Assembly: GCA_002424845.1 (NCBI GenBank)
Contig: DILD01000012.1
Span: 1-5,021 of the forward strand
Length of the DNA: 5,021 nt
From: Thiobacillus denitrificans
GTDB taxonomy: Bacteria; Pseudomonadota; Gammaproteobacteria; Burkholderiales; Thiobacillaceae
Direction: 5' to 3'
This document shows positions 1-5,021 of the stretch, one piece after another (the stretch's first letter is position 1; the number at the start of each line of letters is the position of its first letter). The position numbers and the translations under genes are program-made. Below the pieces are notes generated by a model. That model did no database searches. It was not told where the DNA came from and worked only from the letters and a program-made list of their open reading frames with translations.

Positions 1-2654
1 GTGCCGCCGGCCTGCGCAAGCTGGGCGCGCTCGAAGCGCGCGGTCAGCCAGAAACGGCTGCCAACGCCCTCCGTGCTGTCGACCCCGCACTCGCCCCCCA
101 TCAATTCAGCGAGGTGGCGGGCAATCGCCAGGCCCAGCCCGCTGCCGCCGAACAGCCGCGTGGTGGACACATCGGCCTGTTCGAACGCTTGGAACAGGCG
201 CGGCAACACGTCGGCGGGAATGCCGATGCCGGTGTCCTCCACTTCGAACCTCACCTGAACACTGTCTGTCGCATCGGTCGCCACGTGCGCGCGCAAGGTG
301 ACGTGCCCGTGCGGCGTGAACTTGACTGCATTATTGGCCAGGTTGAGCAGCGCCTGGGTCAGCCGGGTGGTGTCGCCCAACAGGTCGTCCGGCAGGGGGC
401 CGGCCTCGATATGAACCTCGAGTCCCTTGGCGCGGGCCTGCTCGCCCACCATCGACGCGACATGGTCGAGGATACGGCGTAGCGAAACCGGCAGGGATTC
501 GAGCTTGAGCTGACCCGCCTCGACCCTGGACACATCGAGAATGTCGTTGATGAGGTTGAGCAGATGCCGGCCGGAAGCTTCCACGCGATCGAGCTGCTCG
601 CGCTGTTTCGGGTTGAGCGGGCTGCCGCGCAGCAGATAGGCCATGCCGAGAATCGCATTCATCGGCGTCCGGATTTCATGACTCATGTTGGCCAGGAAGG
701 CCGCCTTGGCCCGGGCCGCCGCCTCGGCCTTGTCGAGCGCCAGGCCAAGCTGCTCGGTGCGCTCGCTGACCAGTTGCTCCAGCCGGTGACGATGGTCGTC
801 CAGTTCCTGACCGATCCGCTTTTTCTCGCTGATGTCCTCTTTCACCGCGACGTAATGAGTGATCGTGCCATCCGGCTGGCGCAGCGGCGCGACCAGGGCG
901 AATTCGGTGTATTCGCTGCCGTCCTTGCGCTTGTTGATGAATTCGCCTTTCCAGGGCTGACCCTGCGTCAGCGCGGCCCACAGCGATTCGTGGGTGGCCT
1001 TGGGGGTCTTGCCTGAATGCAGGATGCGCGGGTTCTGGCCGATCACCTCTTCGCGGCTGTAGCCGGTGACGCGCAGAAAGGCTTCGTTGACATACTCGAT
1101 TTCGGCATTCCGATTGGAAATCACGATGCTCTCCGGGCTTTGTTCCACTGCCAGCGCCAGCTTGCGCAATTGCTCCTCGTCGGCCTTGCGCTCGGTGATG
1201 TCCGCCCCGGAACTGAGCACGCCGACGATGGCGCCGGCCTCACCGGTCAACAGGGCGTTGTGCCAGGCAAGCAGCCGCTGGCGCCCGTCTTTGCAGAGGA
1301 CGGTGTTCTCGTGATATTCCTCACTCCCGATGTCGCCGGCCATGATGCGGCGGAAAACCGGGTAAACCGCCGCCATGCCCGCCGGCTGCGGCAGGCAGCA
1401 TTCGAACCAGTTGCGGCCGAGCAGCTCGTCTTCCGTGTAGCCCAGCAGTTCGCGGCCGAAGCGGTTGATCATGGTGATGCGGCCTTCGATATCCATTGCG
1501 ACCATGAGGGTCTGGACGGTGTCGAGATAGCGCTGATTGGCGTCGCGCTCGCGGCGCAGCGCAGCGCTGGTTTCCTCGATATGCTTGCGCGCCGCGATGG
1601 CGTCTTCCATCAGGTTCAGCGCCGCCTGCCGCGCTTCTTCCTGCTGGCGCAGGGCCTGCTCTTGTTCGTGCTGGCGTTTGGTTTCCAGTGCCCACAAAGC
1701 CGCCTTGCGCTCGCTGATGTCATGAACGATGGAATAAATATAGTCGCGGCCGCCCATCCGGACGGGGCCGCTGAATACTTCGACATCGCGGACCGATCCG
1801 TCGGCGAGGCGGTGGGTGAGTTCGAAGTAGTGGTGTATTTCCTGGTGTGCTTCCCGCAATTCCATCTGAACGGCTTCGGGCGGCAGATTGACGATGTTGC
1901 TGAAGCGCATGGACTTGAGGCGCTCGCGCGGCCAGCCGTAGAAGCGTTCAGCGGCCGGATTGGCATCGATGATAGCCCCATCGATGGGATCTACCAGCAG
2001 CATGATCGTGTGATTGTTTTCAAACAGGTTCTGGTAGCGTTCCCCGCGCTCATGCTGTTCAGCCAGATCGAGCTGGCGCTGCATGCGCTCGGCCAGCAGC
2101 AGACCCAGCGCCACGGTGATCAGCGGGTAGATCAGCATCACCGGCAGACTGATGCGGGCCAGCACGCTTTGCGCCATTTCCCAGGGCATCAGCAGCATCA
2201 GGCCCAGCATCACAACGTGCACGACCAGGCCCATAAGATACAGCTGACGCCAGCCGATATTGACCAGGGGGTGTTTCAAGAGCAGGCGCCAGGCTATCCC
2301 GATGAGGCCGGAGGCGAAAATGACCGGGACGCCCGTCACCGCCGCTGCGCCGCCCAATGACCAGCGGTAGGCTGCGGCCATGGCCATGGCGATCGCCGTG
2401 GGCAGCGGGCCCAGGAACAGGCCGCTGACGGAGAGCAGCACCGAACGCGTGTCGAAGATGACCCCCGGCAGCAGTGTGGCGCTCGCCTTCATCAGCAGCA
2501 ACGCGAGCAGGCCGACGAACAGACCCAGTGCCCAGTTTGGCTTGTCCAGCCAGTTGAGCCCCCTGCGCGCCAGAAAAATGTCGATGATCTGGGTGAGGCC
2601 GATCAGCAGGGCGGCATTCAGCAGCAGGGAGAAAAACAGGTCGATCAGCGTCAT
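1..2654 (-). CDS. Multi-PAS sensor histidine kinase with 5TMR-LYT-type membrane domain, 3' end outside window
   Basis: Seen: from ATG 2654 the frame is open to the left edge, 884 codons with no stop. Residues 1-190 hold about six hydrophobic helices with GVIFDTRSV (64-72), GLFLGPLPT (78-86) and AYRWSLGGA (95-103), the signature of the 5TM-5TMR_LYT domain of LytS-type sensors. PAS domains lie at about 205-318, 374-487 and 497-608, each closing with DI(S/T)E(R/K)K. A Gln/Glu/Arg-rich probable coiled coil (about 320-370) joins the first two, and another (609-650) leads into HisKA. The H-box is FLANMSHEIRTPMN with phospho-accepting His659. The ATPase domain has N-box Asn774/Asn775 (NLANNAVKFT), G1 box DTGIGI from Asp807, an F-box (LFQAFEQAD) and G2 box GGSGLGLAI (836-844). 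Known: such proteins autophosphorylate on His and pass phosphate to an Asp receiver. All catalytic motifs are intact, so an active kinase is expected. The H-box and ATPase type are those of hybrid (BarA-like) kinases, so receiver and HPt domains may follow beyond the edge; this is not seen. It overlaps the upstream sensor gene by 4 nt. Confidence 0.95.
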   Translation of the reverse strand, partial: MTLIDLFFSLLLNAALLIGLTQIIDIFLARRGLNWLDKPNWALGLFVGLLALLLMKASATLLPGVIFDTRSVLLSVSGLFLGPLPTAIAMAMAAAYRWSLGGAAAVTGVPVIFASGLIGIAWRLLLKHPLVNIGWRQLYLMGLVVHVVMLGLMLLMPWEMAQSVLARISLPVMLIYPLITVALGLLLAERMQRQLDLAEQHERGERYQNLFENNHTIMLLVDPIDGAIIDANPAAERFYGWPRERLKSMRFSNIVNLPPEAVQMELREAHQEIHHYFELTHRLADGSVRDVEVFSGPVRMGGRDYIYSIVHDISERKAALWALETKRQHEQEQALRQQEEARQAALNLMEDAIAARKHIEETSAALRRERDANQRYLDTVQTLMVAMDIEGRITMINRFGRELLGYTEDELLGRNWFECCLPQPAGMAAVYPVFRRIMAGDIGSEEYHENTVLCKDGRQRLLAWHNALLTGEAGAIVGVLSSGADITERKADEEQLRKLALAVEQSPESIVISNRNAEIEYVNEAFLRVTGYSREEVIGQNPRILHSGKTPKATHESLWAALTQGQPWKGEFINKRKDGSEYTEFALVAPLRQPDGTITHYVAVKEDISEKKRIGQELDDHRHRLEQLVSERTEQLGLALDKAEAAARAKAAFLANMSHEIRTPMNAILGMAYLLRGSPLNPKQREQLDRVEASGRHLLNLINDILDVSRVEAGQLKLESLPVSLRRILDHVASMVGEQARAKGLEVHIEAGPLPDDLLGDTTRLTQALLNLANNAVKFTPHGHVTLRAHVATDATDSVQVRFEVEDTGIGIPADVLPRLFQAFEQADVSTTRLFGGSGLGLAIARHLAELMGGECGVDSTEGVGSRFWLTARFERAQLAQAGG
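1183..1202 (-). repeat. PAS-end repeat copy (encodes DITERKA), end of kinase PAS2
   Basis: On the plus strand this 20-mer reads gccttgcgctcggtgatgtc. Copies differing at one position each occur at 1702-1721 (end of kinase PAS1) and 2844-2863 (end of the sensor's PAS). All three encode the DI(S/T)ERKA close of a PAS domain in the same frame. The similarity is explained by protein conservation and shared codon preference, so it is probably not a mobile or regulatory repeat. Confidence 0.6.
1702..1721 (-). repeat. PAS-end repeat copy (encodes DISERKA), end of kinase PAS1
   Basis: Differs from the 1183-1202 copy at one base, which changes Thr to Ser. It marks the junction between the first PAS domain and the following coiled coil. 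Confidence 0.55.
2651..2654 (-). promoter_or_regulatory. ATGA stop/start overlap coupling the sensor and kinase genes
   Basis: The kinase ATG (2654-2652) and the sensor TGA (2653-2651) share bases in the sequence ATGA. Such overlaps usually mean that ribosomes terminating on the first gene reinitiate on the second, keeping the two products in a fixed ratio. A G-rich run (GGGGG, about 9 nt before the ATG) could serve as a weak ribosome binding site. The overlap is seen directly; the coupling is inferred. Confidence 0.85.
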
Positions 2655-4522
2655 GCCTGTTCGCCCCCGGGCGCGGCGGACGCGTCGTCCATGGCGGAAA
2701 GCTCATAGGGCGGCGACTGGTTTAGCGCGGCGGCCAGCCGGTTGACCTCGCGCTTCAGCCGGATCATTTCCATTTCGCGGCCGATCATGGCGTGGTTGAA
2801 GCGCTGCAGTTCCTCGTTGTTGCGGCGAAGGTTTTCCTCATTCGCCTTGCGTTCGGTGATGTCGCGCGCAATGCCGTACATGCCGATCACATTGCCGGCC
2901 TCGTCATGCAGCGGCCCCTTGACGGCGAGAAAGGTTCGCGTTCCCGCAAGCGTGTCGAACGTGTCCTCCATGGACATGACCCGGTTCTCGTCCATGACCC
3001 GCATGTCATGGGCGCGCACCCTGGCTGCCTGCTCGGCGGGATAGATGGCAGTATCGTCCTGGCCGATGATCTGCTCCTCGGTTTTGCCGACATAAGCACA
3101 GGCGGCGCGGTTGTACAGGAGGTAACGGCCCTGCCGGTCCTTGGCAAAAATGGCGTCGGCCGAGCCGTAGGCGATTTCCGACAGCAGTTTCAGGGCGTCC
3201 AGCTGACTGGCCTGTTCGTGCTGCTTCCGCTGCGAGTGAAACAGTTCGCGACGCTGCAGCAGCAGCACGGCAAGCGTGGTCGACACGAGCCAGGCCAGCA
3301 GGCTGACGGAGATGATCCACAAGACATCCCTGTGCTCCGGGGAGAACACTTCATCCCTGTCGATCTTGGCGAGCAGCCACCAGTTCGTGCCTGCTATGGG
3401 CTTTGCAGTGCCGATGACGGGCTTGCCCCGGTAATCGACGCCTTCGAGCAGATCGCCGGGCGGGTAATCCGGCGCGAGCGCCTGGCTGGCCAGCAGTTTC
3501 GCATTCGACAACGGCAGCCGGAGCTTGAGCGCCGTATCCTTGCGGTGCCGCAACTCGTTGAGGTAGTGCACCGTGTCGCCTTCCTGGCGGAAGAGTATGG
3601 TCTCGGCGCTTCTGCTCGGCACCGGCCAGGTTTGCAGAAGGGAATAGATTGTGGATTCAACGTCGGTTCGCAGCACGATGGCCGCGTCGGCTGTTTTTTT
3701 CTCCGCTGATGGTGCAAGCGGTGCGACGAAATCCAGGTGCACATGTTCTGGCGGAGGGTCTTGCATGAGGAAAAGGCCGGTCATCGACGGCTTGCCGCTT
3801 GCGAGAGCACGGGTCACGCTTTCCCGCAACGTGTTCATTACCCCATGATGAGACGCTGGACCGGCCCGCAACAGGATGTTGCCCTGCGCATCGCAAACCA
3901 GGACATCCCGGTAGCGATAGGCAGCGCGATAATCTTCCAGGCGGGCAAGCAGGTGTTCGCGCGTGTCCGGGTCGCCATCGCGACGCCATTCCGCCAAAAG
4001 CCGGCTGAACAAGGGCGAGGTGCCCGTCATGCGGGCATCGCTGTAGCGTTCGCCCAGCCAGTCTTCTATCTGACGGACCTTCAACTCGGCGATGGACTGC
4101 AGCTGTTTTCCCGCCGCTTCGCGATAGCTGTCCCTGCTGTGCCGTATTCCGATGGTGCCGAGAGAAACGAAAACGACAGCGAGCAGGAAAATGCTGAAAT
4201 AGAGCGGACCGCGCTTGCCACTAGCCTGAACAGAGCTGATGCCGGTTTTTCCCGAGGCTTCATCATCGGAATATCCGAGCGCGGCGAAGCGCCGCAGGAA
4301 ATAAAACAGCAGCAGCGAGGTAGCCGAGACGAAGAGCAAGCCCTTGAGGGTGTTGGCCATGGCGAGTTCGACCGAATCCTGCAATAGCGTTTCCACGACA
4401 CGATCCGAGAACAGGATCCACAGCGCGGCAAAAACGGCATACAGCAGCACGACGCGCACGATGACGCGCAGCTTGTTGCGCGCCACGGCGGAGGAGAGGG
4501 TGGTTTTCTGCGAGGTCTGCAT
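2651..4522 (-). CDS. Membrane-bound Cache/PAS sensor protein without an output domain
   Basis: Seen (623 residues from ATG 4522): hydrophobic helices at about 18-37 and 61-78 flank a short loop with the motif LWILFSD. A third helix lies at 107-127 and a fourth at 398-423. Between them is a probable periplasmic region of about 270 residues, with VLVCDAQGNILLRAG (207-221) and a distal block GTAKPIAGTNWWLLAKID (371-388), typical of double-Cache ligand-binding domains. A PAS domain follows at about 440-560, ending in ARDITERKA. The tail at 565-606 (ELQRFNHAMIGREMEMIRLK, then REVNRLAAALNQSPPY) resembles a conserved helix that often follows PAS domains in histidine kinases. No H-box, ATPase, GGDEF, EAL, HD-GYP or methyl-accepting domain is present; the protein ends 18 residues after that helix. 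Start choice: the open frame extends to ATG 4633, but that would overlap the HD-GYP gene by 74 nt; ATG 4522 lies just before the first membrane helix. GTG 4558 is a further alternative. Inference: it senses an extracytoplasmic small molecule and signals through partners, most simply the kinase whose gene overlaps its stop. The ligand is unknown. Confidence 0.88.
   Translation of the reverse strand: MQTSQKTTLSSAVARNKLRVIVRVVLLYAVFAALWILFSDRVVETLLQDSVELAMANTLKGLLFVSATSLLLFYFLRRFAALGYSDDEASGKTGISSVQASGKRGPLYFSIFLLAVVFVSLGTIGIRHSRDSYREAAGKQLQSIAELKVRQIEDWLGERYSDARMTGTSPLFSRLLAEWRRDGDPDTREHLLARLEDYRAAYRYRDVLVCDAQGNILLRAGPASHHGVMNTLRESVTRALASGKPSMTGLFLMQDPPPEHVHLDFVAPLAPSAEKKTADAAIVLRTDVESTIYSLLQTWPVPSRSAETILFRQEGDTVHYLNELRHRKDTALKLRLPLSNAKLLASQALAPDYPPGDLLEGVDYRGKPVIGTAKPIAGTNWWLLAKIDRDEVFSPEHRDVLWIISVSLLAWLVSTTLAVLLLQRRELFHSQRKQHEQASQLDALKLLSEIAYGSADAIFAKDRQGRYLLYNRAACAYVGKTEEQIIGQDDTAIYPAEQAARVRAHDMRVMDENRVMSMEDTFDTLAGTRTFLAVKGPLHDEAGNVIGMYGIARDITERKANEENLRRNNEELQRFNHAMIGREMEMIRLKREVNRLAAALNQSPPYELSAMDDASAAPGGEQA
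2844..2863 (-). repeat. PAS-end repeat copy (encodes DITERKA), end of sensor PAS
   Basis: Differs from the 1183-1202 copy at one synonymous base. It lies in the other gene of the pair, at the junction between its PAS domain and its C-terminal coil. Confidence 0.55.
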
Positions 4523-4559
4523 GTCGCGAGAAGCTGCTTCCTGCGGTTCGCGGGCCACT
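4523..4559 (-). other. 37-nt intergenic gap between the HD-GYP gene and the Cache/PAS sensor gene
   Basis: This is the only non-coding stretch in the window. It separates TAA of the phosphodiesterase from the chosen ATG of the next gene. I see no inverted repeat followed by a T-run and no recognisable -35/-10 pair. The short spacing and shared strand suggest read-through transcription, so genes 1 to 3 are probably one operon. It would be coding only if the downstream gene started further upstream. Confidence 0.6.
4539..4542 (-). promoter_or_regulatory. Possible Shine-Dalgarno (AGGA) for the Cache/PAS sensor
   Basis: On the minus strand AGGA lies in GCAGGAAGCAG, 16 nt before the ATG at 4522. 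This is longer than the usual 5-10 nt spacing, so the site is weak support for that start. Translation may instead depend partly on ribosomes finishing the upstream phosphodiesterase gene. Confidence 0.3.
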
Positions 4560-5021
4560 TTAGCCGCGCACTCCGCTTTCGCCGCCCAATGCCGCCGCCT
4601 CGGCGTCGCTGTAGCGCTGTGCGATGGCGACAAAGTCCTCGTAACAGGCTTCGAAGGCCGCGACCACGTCCGGATCGAAATGCTTGCCGGAGCCGTCCTG
4701 AATGATGGCGCGCGCTTCGTCCGGCGGCATGGCCGGCTTGTACACGCGCTTGTTGATCAGGGCATCGAACACGTCGGCCAGCGCCATCAGCCGCGCGGGA
4801 ACGGGAATTGCGTCGCCCTGGAGTCCGTCCGGATAGCCGCTGCCGTCCCATTTCTCGTGGTGGGTGAGTGCAATCTCGCGCGCCATGCACATGATGGTGG
4901 AATCGTCTCCCTCGAGCAGCTTGCCGCCGATGGCGGCATGGGTCTGCATGATTTCCCACTCGTGCGGCTCGAACTTGCCCGGCTTCAGCATGATGGCATC
5001 GGGGATGCCGATCTTGCCGAT
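4560..5021 (-). CDS. HD-GYP domain cyclic-di-GMP phosphodiesterase, C-terminal part (5' end outside window)
   Basis: Seen: an open frame enters from the right edge and ends at TAA (4562-4560), giving 153 residues. It begins IGKIGIPDAI, and then shows His28, HHE at 54-56, DGSGYP at 59-64 and DVFDAL at 83-88, followed by HFDP at 114-117 and a short Ala/Gly-rich tail. Known: these are the conserved blocks of the HD-GYP family, which hydrolyses the second messenger cyclic di-GMP in the cytoplasm through a metal centre. The Lys, single His, His-His pair and Asp of that centre are all present with spacing normal for the family. The HD pair itself should be encoded in the two codons just beyond the window. 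The Met at 4991 is internal to the domain and is not the start. Inference: many such proteins are RpfG-like response regulators with an N-terminal receiver domain, which would suit the kinase downstream, but that part is not visible. Family assignment is very secure; activity is likely. Confidence 0.95.
   Translation of the reverse strand: MGKIGIPDAIMLKPGKFEPHEWEIMQTHAAIGGKLLEGDDSTIMCMAREIALTHHEKWDGSGYPDGLQGDAIPVPARLMALADVFDALINKRVYKPAMPPDEARAIIQDGSGKHFDPDVVAAFEACYEDFVAIAQRYSDAEAAALGGESGVRG

Noticed and set aside
1017..2360. 447-codon plus-strand open frame
   Set aside because: It lies wholly antisense to the kinase, whose frame shows 5TMR-LYT, PAS and linker motifs throughout. Its product is rich in Gln, His and Asp with no recognisable motif. 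Long antisense frames are common opposite GC-rich genes.
2059..2706. 215-codon minus-strand frame covering the kinase start
   Set aside because: It is out of frame with the kinase and rich in Arg, Pro, Gly and Ala. The in-frame translation of the same DNA gives the 5TMR-LYT helices.
3694..3700. Run of seven A on the coding strand (T7 on plus) as a possible frameshift or slippage site
   Set aside because: It encodes EKKTA in frame. The codons (AAA AAA ACA) do not fit a canonical -1 slippery heptamer, and the frame continues normally with Cache motifs after it.
2792..3709. 305-codon plus-strand open frame
   Set aside because: Antisense to the Cache/PAS sensor, with no domain pattern or ribosome binding site of note; judged a shadow.
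3737..4387. 216-codon plus-strand open frame
   Set aside because: Antisense to the membrane and Cache region of the sensor. The minus-strand frame has clear helices and motifs, and this one has none.
4523..4559. Promoter or terminator in the only intergenic gap
   Set aside because: No -35/-10 pair, no hairpin with T-run; 37 nt is typical within-operon spacing.
4081..4959. 292-codon minus-strand frame spanning the HD-GYP and sensor genes
   Set aside because: Out of frame with both genes, Arg- and Ser-rich, and without motifs. It crosses two well-supported coding regions.
1..5021. Mobile element, CRISPR array, tRNA or other RNA gene
   Set aside because: No terminal inverted repeats, transposase motifs, regular short repeats or tRNA-like segments were seen; coding on the minus strand fills almost the entire window.

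Overview
The window is GC-rich and densely coding, and everything supported lies on the minus strand. It reads as a three-gene signal-transduction cluster, transcribed from right to left. Protein style (HD-GYP, Cache, multi-PAS hybrid-type kinase) and codon use suggest an environmental proteobacterium, most likely a betaproteobacterium. That assignment is inference; no rRNA or other marker gene is present.

Layout in transcription order. (1) Positions 5021-4560 hold the C-terminal 153 residues of an HD-GYP cyclic-di-GMP phosphodiesterase; its 5' part lies outside the window. (2) After a 37-nt gap, 4522-2651 holds a complete 623-residue membrane sensor. It has a two-helix N-terminal membrane module, a periplasmic Cache-type domain between two further membrane helices, one PAS domain and a conserved coiled tail, but no kinase, cyclase or other output domain. 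(3) Overlapping the stop of gene 2 by 4 nt (ATGA), 2654-1 holds the first 884 codons of a large histidine kinase. It has a six-helix 5TMR-LYT-type membrane domain, three PAS domains, HisKA with phospho-accepting His659 and a HATPase_c domain. The gene runs off the left edge, so receiver or HPt domains beyond the ATPase cannot be seen.

Working model (inference): the kinase-less sensor and the overlapping kinase are co-translated and may form a two-polypeptide receptor that combines a periplasmic ligand (Cache), a membrane signal (5TMR-LYT) and cytoplasmic cues (four PAS domains). The upstream HD-GYP protein, if it carries a receiver domain outside the window, would be the natural output, linking the signal to cyclic-di-GMP breakdown.

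No RNA genes, mobile elements, CRISPR arrays, terminators or convincing promoters were found. The only non-coding DNA is the 37-nt gap between genes 1 and 2. Long plus-strand open frames are antisense shadows of the GC-rich genes. The parts are known families; the possibly novel element is the specific combination, above all the kinase-less sensor fused by overlap to a 5TMR-LYT/PAS kinase.
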